Assembly (NCBI GenBank): GCA_002418185.1
Contig: DIDN01000066.1
Span: 1 to 32,546, forward strand
Reading direction: 5' to 3'
DNA from: Deltaproteobacteria bacterium UBA5799
Lineage (GTDB): Bacteria > Desulfobacterota > GWC2-55-46
DNA: 32,546 nt
Position numbers and translations under genes: made by a program
The notes under the pieces: generated by a model
What the model saw: only the letters and a program-made list of their open reading frames with translations
Database searches by the model: none
Told to the model about the DNA's origin: nothing
Shown: piece after piece, positions 1 through 7,192 of the stretch
Position numbering within the stretch: the stretch's first letter is position 1
Layout of the letters: the number at the start of each line of letters is the position of its first letter

Positions 1-65
1 CTGCTAAAGTTTTTTTCAACATGGTTGCCACGGTCCTCCGTGGGAGCCCTGTTTATCCCCCTCTT

Positions 66-94
66 GCCGGGAGCGCCCACTCCCGGCTTTTTTT
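66..94 (+). terminator. Rho-independent terminator of an upstream gene
   Basis: A perfect 8-bp GC-rich stem (66-73 with 80-87) closes a 6-nt loop and is followed by seven T residues (88-94). No gene in the window ends before it, so it most likely terminates a + strand gene or small RNA lying upstream of base 1. It insulates the helicase gene downstream. Confidence 0.85.
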
Positions 95-179
95 GCGCCC
101 GGGCCGCCTGATGGAGTCCATACCTTTTTACCATAAAAGGGATTCGACCGGGGATTTCGGCTTATACGGGCCGATTTCA

Positions 180-209
180 TTACCAAAATGGCGGGGTCCA
201 TGTTATATT
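180..209 (+). promoter_or_regulatory. Candidate sigma70 promoter of the helicase gene
   Basis: TTACCA at 180-185 (4 of 6 to the -35 consensus) lies 18 bases before TATATT at 204-209 (5 of 6 to the -10 consensus), in the only AT-rich stretch between the terminator and the helicase. A second -10-like word, TATGAT, is at 211-216. Transcription would start near 216, about 40 bases before the start codon. The assignment rests on consensus matching only. Confidence 0.4.
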
Positions 210-254
210 TTATGATTAAACCAATACAGATTGCATAAAGGAGACGGAACGCAA

Positions 255-1847
255 TTGGAAAGCAGGGAAAAGAGGAGTTTCAATGATTTCGGCCTTTCGC
301 AGGAGGTCATGAAGGCAGTATCAGCCATGGGGTTCGAGGAGCCGACCCCCATACAGGAGAAGACGATACCGCTCCTTCTGGCCGGCAAGGACGTGATCGG
401 CCAGGCGCAGACCGGCACCGGGAAGACTGCCGCCTTCGGCATACCGGTGATCGAGAAGGTCGACAAGGGCAAGGGCCCGGTACAGGCCGTCATACTCGCG
501 CCTACGAGGGAGCTGGCCATCCAGGCCGCGGAGGAGGTAAACAAGCTCGGGGCCTACAAGAGGGTTCACGCGCTCCCGGTCTACGGCGGGACCTCCATAG
601 ACAGGCAGATAAAGGCCCTGGCCAAGGGGGTCCAGATCGTCGTAGGCACTCCGGGAAGGGTGCTGGACCATATAGAGCGCAGGACCCTGTCCCTCAAGGA
701 CGTCAGGCTGGTGGTCCTCGACGAGGCCGACGAGATGCTCGACATGGGCTTTGTCGACGACATCACGAAGATACTGAAAGAGACGCCCCAGGAGAGGCAG
801 ACGCTCCTTTTCTCGGCGACCATGCCTGAAGAGGTCCTCCGGATTTCAAAGAGGTATATGAAGGCCCCGGAGAGGGTCCGGATAGCGGCCGATACGCTCA
901 CGGCGGCGAAGATAAGGCAGATAGTATACGAGGTGAGAAACTCGGACAAGATGGACGCGCTCTCCAGGCTCATCGACTTCGACGCGGAAGGGACGTTCCT
1001 GGTCTTCTGCCACACCAAGAAGGAGGTGGACGAGGTCACCTCGCACCTGAAGCTCCGCGGGTACGACGCCGACGCCATGCACGGCGACTACACGCAGGCG
1101 CAGAGGGAGGCCGTGCTGAAGAAGTTCAGGGGGGGCAAGGTGGACGTGCTCGTCGCAACCGACGTGGCCGCGCGAGGCCTCGACATAAGCAGCATCTCCC
1201 ATGTCGTAAACTACTCCATCCCGCAGAACCCCGAGTCATACGTGCACAGGATAGGCCGGACGGGCAGGGCCGGAAGGGAGGGCGTGGCCATAACCTTCGT
1301 CACGCCGAGGGAGGACAGGCAGTTCCGGCTCATAAAGGCCGTTTCCAAGGCGGAGATAAAGAAAGGCAGGCTCCCTACCAAGGAGGAGGTGCTGGGGATA
1401 AGGCTCGCCTCCCTGGAGGAGAAGATAAACGAGTTCGTCGACGACAAGAGGTTCGGCAGGTTCCTCGGGATGGCTGAACAGCTCTCGGAGAAGCTGAAGC
1501 CAGTCGATGCGCTTGCGGCGCTTTTGAAGTTCCAGCTCGAGGGCTTTGACAGGGCTGCGGAGGAGGAAGGAAGGGTATCGCTCGACGACACGGGGGCGGC
1601 CCCCGGAATGGCGCGCCTCTTCATGACCATCGGCAGGGGGCAGGGCGTAAGCGCCGTGGACATAGTGGACGCTATATCGAAGAAGGCGGATATCCCCAGG
1701 CAGCAGATAAGGAAGGTCAGCATCTTCGAGACGTTCACCTTCGTCGAGGTGCCGCGCGATTCCGCCGAGAAGGTCATCGAGTTCATGCACCGCTCGATAA
1801 TCTCGGGGAGGAAGGTGGCCGTGGCCCCGGCAAAGCCCAGGTCCTGA
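255..1847 (+). CDS. deaD: DEAD-box ATP-dependent RNA helicase (DeaD/CsdA type)
   Basis: This cytoplasmic helicase unwinds RNA duplexes, typically in ribosome assembly, mRNA decay and cold adaptation. All core motifs are visible: a Q motif (GFEEPTPIQ), motif I AQTGTGKT (about residues 51-58), PTRELA, TPGR, DEAD, SAT and HRIGRTGR. The last 75 or so residues match the DbpA-type RNA-binding domain (a GRGQG...VDIVDAI...VEVP pattern), which separates DeaD/CsdA/DbpA proteins from RhlE. At about 530 residues it is slightly shorter than E. coli DeaD. The frame opens at a TTG at 231 that lacks a Shine-Dalgarno. The TTG at 255 follows AAAGGAG (237-243) with an 11-base spacer and is preferred. It is a single-gene unit between two terminators. 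Confidence 0.93.
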   Translation: MESREKRSFNDFGLSQEVMKAVSAMGFEEPTPIQEKTIPLLLAGKDVIGQAQTGTGKTAAFGIPVIEKVDKGKGPVQAVILAPTRELAIQAAEEVNKLGAYKRVHALPVYGGTSIDRQIKALAKGVQIVVGTPGRVLDHIERRTLSLKDVRLVVLDEADEMLDMGFVDDITKILKETPQERQTLLFSATMPEEVLRISKRYMKAPERVRIAADTLTAAKIRQIVYEVRNSDKMDALSRLIDFDAEGTFLVFCHTKKEVDEVTSHLKLRGYDADAMHGDYTQAQREAVLKKFRGGKVDVLVATDVAARGLDISSISHVVNYSIPQNPESYVHRIGRTGRAGREGVAITFVTPREDRQFRLIKAVSKAEIKKGRLPTKEEVLGIRLASLEEKINEFVDDKRFGRFLGMAEQLSEKLKPVDALAALLKFQLEGFDRAAEEEGRVSLDDTGAAPGMARLFMTIGRGQGVSAVDIVDAISKKADIPRQQIRKVSIFETFTFVEVPRDSAEKVIEFMHRSIISGRKVAVAPAKPRS

Positions 1848-1883
1848 GGAGGTGAGGCGAGCTTCCCTCGCGAACCCCCTTGC

Positions 1884-1913
1884 AAAAAGCCCGGCGCTCC
1901 GGGCTTTTTTTTT
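1884..1913. terminator. Bidirectional Rho-independent terminator
   Basis: Five A residues, the stem GCCCGG (1889-1894), a 4-nt loop (1895-1898), the complement CCGGGC (1899-1904) and nine T residues (1905-1913) form a symmetric terminator. It can end the + strand helicase transcript and, because of the A-tract, also the minus-strand phospholipase operon, whose stop codon is only 3 bases away at 1917. Confidence 0.88.
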
Positions 1914-1916
1914 ATT

Positions 1917-3461
1917 TCACCCGGCCCGTTTCCTTGAGAGGTATTTCCTGAAAAGGCTCATGCCTTCGGAGAAGGCGCTCGACACGTCGGGCGAGAATAT
2001 CTCGAAGACGTTCTCCTCTATTACGGCCCTCTCGGGGTCCATCAGGAGCTCGTCGATGACCTTCAAGATCTCGTTCCCGGCAAGGTAGTTGCTCATGTCG
2101 TGCCTGTGGAGGCGGTACAGCCCGGTGTCGGCAAGGTAGTCGAGGTACTCTACGAGGCCGCCCGGCTTTCTGAGCCTTTTTACGTCCACGCCCGAGTCCG
2201 TACCGATGTACTCGAGCAGCAGGCCGGCCCTGAACTCCCTTATCGAGCGGACGAGGCTCAGGTCCGCCTGGGAGCAGGCCTCCCATGATACGTTGATCTC
2301 GGAATCCAGCCCCATGCTCCTGTTCGTGGCGTTAGCCGAGCCCACGGTAAGGAACCTGTCGTCGACTATCATTATCTTGGAATGTATGTAGACCGGGACC
2401 TCGTCCCCGTCCTCTCCGGGCGCGGCGGAATAGTAGAATCCGAGCGAATGGCCGTGCCGTTTCGCGGTCTGCCGGAGGAGGCTCAGTATCCGCGTCTGGA
2501 GGAGGCCCACCGAGAGCTCCTCGACGAGCGCGTGCGGTTTCTCCGGGAGCACGACTACGATGTCGAGCCCGGGGGCCGACACGTCCTCCATCCTTTCAGT
2601 GAGCGCCCTGTATATGGCATGTGAGCTGAAGTATTGGCTCTCCATGTATACGAGCCTCCGGGCGGCCCTTATGGCGTCGAGAAAGAGCGCCCGTATCTCC
2701 TTAACCGGGCCGTCGGGCCTGAAGAAGGTCTTGCCCTGGGTCCTGCTCAAGGCCGCTTTCCTGGCCAGTATGGGTGTCCCGATGCCGGCCGGCAGGTAGT
2801 CCCCTTCGAGAGGGGCGGGAAGGTTTATTTCATTTCCTGCCGAGAGCCTCCAGCGCTCCTCGAACATCATGGACAGGGCCCGGACGAGCGGGCCGCTGAA
2901 GTATGCCTGCATGTCGTGGTACGGGGCGTAGCGCCTGCCGTCCGGGTCCGTCCTCTGCGGGTTCCGGGCGAGGTGCCGCCTGTCGTCCCACCTGCCGGCG
3001 GCGAAGTCCATGCCGCCGAGGAACGCTATCGCGCCGTCTATGACCGCGTATTTCTGGTGCTGGCTCGCGCCTATGGCGTGCTTGCTGTCGAAACGGAAGA
3101 AGAGGCGCTCGCTCGTGGACCAGTTGAAGACCACTTCCTGCATCCACTCGCGCTCGTGCATGAATATGATGCTGAAGTCCCAGGCGAGCATGTAGACGCG
3201 CAGCTCCGGGTTCCTCCTGCAGAGCGAGTCGAGGAACTTCAAGAGCGTCACCTCGCGCTTCGCCCTCATGGCCTCCGGGCCGCGCACGAGAGACACCTCG
3301 CTGTCGAACTGCCAGCCGGATATGATTATGTATCTCCGGGCCTTGAGGGCCGCGCGGTAAAAGGCGGCGTAGTATTCCGCGCCGTCGACGCAGACCCCCG
3401 ATTCCTCGACTGCGGAGTTCTCGAAGCAGTTGCGGCCCGGCTCGATTATCCGGCTCCACAT
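1917..3461 (-). CDS. Phospholipase D family protein with two HKD motifs
   Basis: This is a PLD-superfamily phosphodiesterase, probably acting on phospholipids, as either a phosphatidyltransferase or a hydrolase. Two HxKxxxxD motifs are intact: H135-K137-D142 and H360-K362-D367. The second is followed by GSANATNRSMGLDSE, typical of true PLD enzymes. At 514 residues it has the size of bacterial PLD or cardiolipin-synthase-like proteins, but I see no signal peptide or N-terminal membrane helices, unlike ClsA. The frame stays open upstream to 3926, but that part overlaps the neighbouring gene. ATG at 3461 has GGAGGT 11 bases upstream and starts 32 bases after the stop of the preceding gene, so the two form an operon. 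The exact substrate is unknown. Confidence 0.85.
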   Translation of the reverse strand: MWSRIIEPGRNCFENSAVEESGVCVDGAEYYAAFYRAALKARRYIIISGWQFDSEVSLVRGPEAMRAKREVTLLKFLDSLCRRNPELRVYMLAWDFSIIFMHEREWMQEVVFNWSTSERLFFRFDSKHAIGASQHQKYAVIDGAIAFLGGMDFAAGRWDDRRHLARNPQRTDPDGRRYAPYHDMQAYFSGPLVRALSMMFEERWRLSAGNEINLPAPLEGDYLPAGIGTPILARKAALSRTQGKTFFRPDGPVKEIRALFLDAIRAARRLVYMESQYFSSHAIYRALTERMEDVSAPGLDIVVVLPEKPHALVEELSVGLLQTRILSLLRQTAKRHGHSLGFYYSAAPGEDGDEVPVYIHSKIMIVDDRFLTVGSANATNRSMGLDSEINVSWEACSQADLSLVRSIREFRAGLLLEYIGTDSGVDVKRLRKPGGLVEYLDYLADTGLYRLHRHDMSNYLAGNEILKVIDELLMDPERAVIEENVFEIFSPDVSSAFSEGMSLFRKYLSRKRAG

Positions 3462-3493
3462 TGTAGTCAGCACCTCCGGGTGTCCCTTCCGGG

Positions 3494-4243
3494 TCAGCGT
3501 ATGTCCAGATCGGCTATGAGGGGGAGATGGTCCGAGGCCGCCCTGGTGAGGGGGCTCCTCGGCACGTCGGTATGAAGGACCATGACCTCGCGGCTCGAGA
3601 AGATATGGTCGATGCGGGCCACGGGATAGCGGCTCGGGTACGTCCTGCAGGGCTTTTTGCCGTTTATCGAGAGCTGCGCGTCCGAAAGGAATTTCCTGAA
3701 CCTCCTGTAGACGGACGAGACCGGAAGCGTATTCAGGTCCCCGCAGAGAAGGAGCGGCGGCGCGCAGGATGTGTGCGCGGCCCATTCGGCGCCCAGGAGC
3801 GCCTCGGCCTGGAGCACCCGTTCCCTCCAGTTGTGCCCGAAATGCGTGTTTATTATCTGCACCTCCCTCCCCATGAAGCTCACGGCCGCCCAGAGCGCCC
3901 CCCTCCTCTCGAAGGGCCGGAACCACCAGGGCGACGGCAGCGGGCCCGCCTGTACGAGACGCAGCGGGTACCTGCTCAGGACCGCGTTGCCGTACCTGCC
4001 GTTCCGTATCTCCAGCGACGGGTGGAAATGGAAGTCCATGTCCAGGTGCCCGGCGATCTCCTCGGCCTGGTGCGCGTGGTTCGTCCTGGCAAGCCCGGAG
4101 TCCAGCTCCTGGAGCGCCACGATGTCCGGCTCGTACCGTGCGATGACGTCGGCTATCCTGTACGTCGATATCTTGCCGTCCGAGCCCAGGCAGCTGTGGA
4201 CGTTGTATGTCATGACCCGGAGCGGTTTTTGAGGATACGGCAT
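3494..4243 (-). CDS. Endonuclease/exonuclease/phosphatase family hydrolase
   Basis: This 249-residue protein has the metal-dependent EEP (DNase I/sphingomyelinase/inositol phosphatase) fold. Signature elements appear in order: MTYNVHS (Asn14), QELD (Glu46), NTHFG (His134), GDLNT (Asp169, Asn171), DHIFSS (Asp212, His213) and SDHLPL (Asp238, His239), so the catalytic set looks complete. It is the first gene of a two-gene minus-strand operon with the PLD-family gene. That pairing suggests phosphodiester cleavage on lipid or another membrane-related substrate rather than DNA repair, which is an inference. No secretion signal is visible. No good Shine-Dalgarno precedes ATG 4243. An internal ATG at 4213, just before TYNVHS, is an alternative start. 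Confidence 0.82.
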   Translation of the reverse strand: MPYPQKPLRVMTYNVHSCLGSDGKISTYRIADVIARYEPDIVALQELDSGLARTNHAHQAEEIAGHLDMDFHFHPSLEIRNGRYGNAVLSRYPLRLVQAGPLPSPWWFRPFERRGALWAAVSFMGREVQIINTHFGHNWRERVLQAEALLGAEWAAHTSCAPPLLLCGDLNTLPVSSVYRRFRKFLSDAQLSINGKKPCRTYPSRYPVARIDHIFSSREVMVLHTDVPRSPLTRAASDHLPLIADLDIR

Positions 4244-4261
4244 CTTGCTGCTGCTTTATTA

Positions 4262-4289
4262 ATTATAGGCGATGACGGCAGAATCTCAA
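4262..4289 (-). promoter_or_regulatory. Promoter of the EEP-PLD operon
   Basis: On the minus strand, TTGAGA (4289-4284, 5 of 6) is followed after 16 bases by a perfect TATAAT (4267-4262). Transcription would begin near 4255, only about 12 bases before ATG 4243, giving a very short leader that fits the absence of a Shine-Dalgarno there. Confidence 0.55.
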
Positions 4290-4445
4290 CTGGATGAGCA
4301 GGGGCGTATGCGTAGAGGGGACGGCGGCGCGTTCTGCCTGTGCGGATTCAGGTGGCAGGATTATAACACGCCCGGGCCGGGATTGGAAGGATTTGTGCCG
4401 CGCGTCCTTGCCCGCTTTAAGTTCTCGACGCAAGCCGCCCTTCTC

Positions 4446-4473
4446 TTGACAAAGTCGATTCCTGATATAAGTT
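4446..4473 (+). promoter_or_regulatory. Candidate promoter of the glycan cluster
   Basis: A perfect TTGACA (4446-4451) stands in an AT-richer patch. The -10 is ambiguous: TATAAG (4466-4471) matches well but at a 14-base spacer, while TAAGTT (4468-4473) has a normal 16-base spacer but a poorer match. It is the best candidate for driving the long + strand cluster. Confidence 0.4.
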
Positions 4474-4509
4474 TAGAAAGAAAGCTTCATCATAATCAAA
4501 GGAGCGTTT

Positions 4510-4533
4510 ATGTCTCTGCCCGCGAGCCCGTAG
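4510..4533 (+). CDS. Possible seven-codon leader peptide (MSLPASP)
   Basis: ATG at 4510 has an excellent Shine-Dalgarno, AAAGGAG, with a 5-base spacer, and is followed after seven codons by TAG. A T-rich run begins 8 bases later. Such short frames can regulate downstream expression by attenuation, but I cannot form a clear terminator or anti-terminator here and the peptide has no run of one regulatory amino acid. It may be chance or a degraded gene start. Confidence 0.25.
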   Translation: MSLPASP

Positions 4534-4690
4534 CCCGGTAGTTTTTTTCCCCTTTCCAGCGGTCCGTCTGAAGCGCTTAGCCGAAAACCGAACGCCTTGC
4601 ACCGTGCTGGTTTCTCTGAAATTTGGCATCAGTCAACTTTTGCCCGCCGCGCCCGAGCCGGCGCCCTGGGGGATGGCAGGGAGGTAATGA

Positions 4691-5803
4691 ATGGAAAAGA
4701 TACTTGTAACCGGCGGGGCCGGGTTCATCGGCTCGCACCTCGCCGACGAGCTCCTTGAAAGCGGCTACAAGGTAAGGGCCCTCGATTCGCTTATCGAGCA
4801 GGTCCACGGACCGGGCAGAAGAAGGCCGGAGTACCTTTCGCCTGACGTTGAGCTCGTCCGCGGCGATATGAGAGACCCTGAGGCGGTCGAGAAGGCGCTC
4901 GACGGAATGGACGCAGTATTCCACCTCGCCGCGGCAGTCGGCGTCGGGCAGTCGATGTACCGCATAGAGGACTACGTCGACGTCAATTGCAGAGGCACGG
5001 CGGTCCTCATCGAGGCAATCGTAAAAAGGCCCGTCCAGAAGCTCGTCGTCGCATCCAGCATGAGCATATACGGCGAGGGACTCTACCGCACCGTGGACGG
5101 GGCCGCCGCGCCAGCCGCGCAGAGGACGATCGAGCGCCTGAGGAACGGCGAGTGGGAGCTCGTGGACCAGGCCGGACGGATGCTCGTCCCAGTGCCCACG
5201 CCCGAGGCCAAGCCGCCCTCGATAGCCTCGATATACGCGCTTACAAAGTTCGACCAGGAGAAGCTGTGCCTGGTCGCCGGGAGCGCATACGGCATACCGA
5301 CGGTCGCGCTCAGGTTCTTCAACGCCTTCGGGCCGAGGCAGGCGTTCTCGAACCCGTATACCGGCGTGCTCGCGATATTCTCGGCCAGGCTTCTCAACGG
5401 CAAGCCGCCGCTCATATACGAGGACGGCCTCCAGCAGAGGGACTTCGTCAACGTCCGCGACGTGGCCTACGCCTGCAGGCTCGCCCTGGAGTCGGAGGAC
5501 GCGGCTTGCAGGTCGTTCAATATCGGGAGCGGCAGGAGCCACGCGGTGGTCGAGATAGCGGAGAGGATGTCGCGCATGTTCGGAAAGGAGATAAACCCGG
5601 AGATAACCGGGAAGTACAGGATGGGCGACATCCGCCACTGCTTTGCGGACATAAGCCTGGCGAAGGCCGTCCTGGGCTACGAGCCGAGGGTGGCGATCGA
5701 AGACGGCCTTGTAGAGCTCGCGGCCTGGCTCGAGGGAAAGGACGCCTCGGACCGGGTCGCGGAGGCGAGCGAAGAGCTCGCAGGGCGCGGACTCACGATA
5801 TAA
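4691..5803 (+). CDS. NAD-dependent sugar-nucleotide epimerase/dehydratase (extended SDR)
   Basis: A 370-residue extended short-chain dehydrogenase that should epimerise or reduce a nucleotide sugar in the cytoplasm. The NAD-binding glycine motif is at residues 8-14 (GGAGFIG), the serine region at 122-127 (SSMSIYG) and the catalytic YxxxK at Tyr182/Lys186. An insertion of roughly 45 residues (about 135-180) precedes the catalytic Tyr. The overall pattern (VGVGQSMY, NPYTGVLAIFSARLLNG, RDFVNVRDVA) is closest, from memory, to dTDP-L-rhamnose 4-epimerase-like proteins of surface polysaccharide clusters. The exact sugar is not proven. AGGGAGG lies 6 bases before ATG. As first gene of the cluster it probably supplies an activated sugar to the glycosyltransferases downstream. 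Confidence 0.85.
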   Translation: MEKILVTGGAGFIGSHLADELLESGYKVRALDSLIEQVHGPGRRRPEYLSPDVELVRGDMRDPEAVEKALDGMDAVFHLAAAVGVGQSMYRIEDYVDVNCRGTAVLIEAIVKRPVQKLVVASSMSIYGEGLYRTVDGAAAPAAQRTIERLRNGEWELVDQAGRMLVPVPTPEAKPPSIASIYALTKFDQEKLCLVAGSAYGIPTVALRFFNAFGPRQAFSNPYTGVLAIFSARLLNGKPPLIYEDGLQQRDFVNVRDVAYACRLALESEDAACRSFNIGSGRSHAVVEIAERMSRMFGKEINPEITGKYRMGDIRHCFADISLAKAVLGYEPRVAIEDGLVELAAWLEGKDASDRVAEASEELAGRGLTI

Positions 5804-5914
5804 AGGGAGTCTCTGAAGATTGAATCTTTTCCCCGGGCCATGTGTAGTCACGGGAAAAGCGTGGAAAATCTCCAATTTTTTCGGGGCCGCATAAAAACAA
5901 CAGGAATCGGACCG
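5804..5914 (+). promoter_or_regulatory. Gap with inverted repeat and weak internal promoter candidate
   Basis: This 111-base gap is one of the longer breaks in the cluster. It contains a 7-bp inverted repeat (TTTTCCC 5827-5833 with GGGAAAA 5852-5858) and a TTGAAT (5820-5825) spaced 17 bases from TGTAGT (5843-5848), a weak sigma70-like pair. A short TGGA/TCCA hairpin near 5862-5874 runs into a T-rich stretch. An internal promoter or partial terminator is possible but unproven. Confidence 0.25.
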
Positions 5915-7192
5915 ATGACATTCGCGCTGGTGAACCCGAACTGGGACTTCTCGGGGAGCATATACTTCGGCTGCAGAGAGCCCCATTTCCCGCTCGAGCT
6001 CGGCTACTCGAAGGCGCTCCTGGAAAAGGCCGGGCACAGCGCCCGGATAATCGACGCGCACCTCGAAGCCCTTTCCCCGGAAGAGACGAGAGGAAGGGTA
6101 GAGGAACTCGGGCCCGACTTCATAGTCGTTACGACCGCTCCAGGGTACCTCTTCTGGAGATGCCCGCAGCCGGAGCTGAGGGTCCCGAAGCGGCTCATGG
6201 CGGAGCTTGCCTCTCACCCTGCGGTCAAGGTGGCCGTGGGCCCGCACCCATCGGTCACGCCTTCCGCGGCGCTTACCAAGCTCGGGGCCGACGTCGTCGT
6301 AATGGGAGAGCCCGAGACCGTATTGCCCGAGCTCGCGGGCGGGGACCTCGGCAACGTCAAGTCCATATGCTACCGGTCCGGTCCTGGCATAAGGACGCAA
6401 GGCGGCCCGCGCGCCACCGACGCGGCGGTCCTGCCGGCGCTCGCATGGCCCCGGGAGTACGTATCGAGGCGCTTACACCACCACCACAGGTTCTGCGCGA
6501 AAATCTCGGGCTACGGGGCCGAGGTGGAGGCCTCAAGGGGCTGCCCCTATTCGTGCACCTTCTGCGCCAAGAGGGAGTTCCGGAACAATTACCGGAAAAG
6601 GCCGCTCCCGGCCGTGCTCGACGAGATAGACGGGCTCGTGGGACAGGGGGTGGAGTACATATACTTCATCGACGAGATATTCATGCCTGACAGGAAGCTC
6701 CTGGAGGCGCTTTCGTCCCGCAAGGTCAGGTTCGGGATACAGACGAGGATAGACCTCTGGAGGCCGGCGATGCTCGACCTCCTGGGGGAGGCTGGCTGCG
6801 TGTCGATAGAAGCCGGCGTTGAGAGCGTCACCGAGGCAGGAAGAAAACAGCTCGGCAAGAGGTGCGCCATAACGACCGACGAGATAGCCTTCCTCCTCAT
6901 GAACGCTAAAAGGGGGGTCCCGTTCGTGCAGGCCACCCTCCTCGATTCGAGCCTGGACGACGCGGAGGTGGTAGAAGCGTGGAGGTCGCTTCTCATAAAC
7001 GCCGGCATATGGGTGAACAGCCCTGTGCCGCTTTTCCCCTATCCTGGCTCGGAGGAGTATTCGAGGAGGTGGGGCGAGCCGGATTCCAAGGCATGGGAGC
7101 GCGCTCACGAGCATTACATCGTCGAGAACGGCTCGTTCAGCGACATCCAGGACGGAAACCCGCTTCCGCTGGACGAGTTAGAGGCCGTATGA
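5915..7192 (+). CDS. B12-binding domain/radical SAM protein
   Basis: A 425-residue radical SAM enzyme with an N-terminal cobalamin-binding-like domain (about 1-145) and a radical SAM domain whose 4Fe-4S cysteines are C210, C214 and C217 (CxxxCxxC). B12 radical SAM proteins typically methylate unactivated carbon or phosphorus or rearrange rings. The substrate is presumably a sugar or lipid intermediate of the cluster. The classic DxHxxG B12-ligand motif is degenerate (D47-x-H49-x-x-A52), so cobalamin may bind without a histidine ligand. A HHHH run is at 188-191. I recall a TIGRFAM (TIGR04295) for B12/radical SAM proteins of a conserved multi-gene neighbourhood that this resembles. An upstream ATG at 5840 is open, but ATG 5915 has AGGAA at 8 bases and gives the family-like start MTFALVNPNWDFSG. 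Confidence 0.85.
   Translation: MTFALVNPNWDFSGSIYFGCREPHFPLELGYSKALLEKAGHSARIIDAHLEALSPEETRGRVEELGPDFIVVTTAPGYLFWRCPQPELRVPKRLMAELASHPAVKVAVGPHPSVTPSAALTKLGADVVVMGEPETVLPELAGGDLGNVKSICYRSGPGIRTQGGPRATDAAVLPALAWPREYVSRRLHHHHRFCAKISGYGAEVEASRGCPYSCTFCAKREFRNNYRKRPLPAVLDEIDGLVGQGVEYIYFIDEIFMPDRKLLEALSSRKVRFGIQTRIDLWRPAMLDLLGEAGCVSIEAGVESVTEAGRKQLGKRCAITTDEIAFLLMNAKRGVPFVQATLLDSSLDDAEVVEAWRSLLINAGIWVNSPVPLFPYPGSEEYSRRWGEPDSKAWERAHEHYIVENGSFSDIQDGNPLPLDELEAV

Larger units (their letters stand above)
4290..4690. other. Gene-free intergenic and leader region before the glycan cluster
   Basis: About 400 bases between the divergent EEP gene and the epimerase hold no convincing protein gene. The open frames here have low-complexity, Arg-rich translations. 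Visible elements are a TTGACA promoter-like site at 4446, a strong Shine-Dalgarno (AAAGGAG, 4498-4504) before a seven-codon open frame, a T-run at 4541-4547, and the AGGGAGG Shine-Dalgarno of the epimerase (4678-4684). If transcription starts near 4480, the cluster has a leader of about 210 bases. I recognise no known riboswitch. Confidence 0.5.

Noticed and set aside
3462..3926. N-terminal extension of the phospholipase D frame to 3926
   Set aside because: It overlaps the EEP gene in another frame, has no family similarity, and ATG 3461 has a good ribosome site.
4268..4320. GGCGATGACGG... sequence resembling the start of a fluoride riboswitch
   Set aside because: Only the first few bases agree; the conserved downstream pairing elements are not found, and the site overlaps the minus-strand promoter.
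4272..4629. Two short open frames (89 residues on +, 70 residues on -) before the epimerase
   Set aside because: Neither has a good ribosome site or protein-like composition; they overlap each other and the promoter-like element.
4577..6400. A 607-residue open frame on the minus strand opposite the epimerase and radical SAM genes
   Set aside because: It is the antisense of two genes with clear family motifs, its translation is Arg/Pro/Val-rich without recognisable motifs, and long antisense frames are expected in GC-rich DNA.
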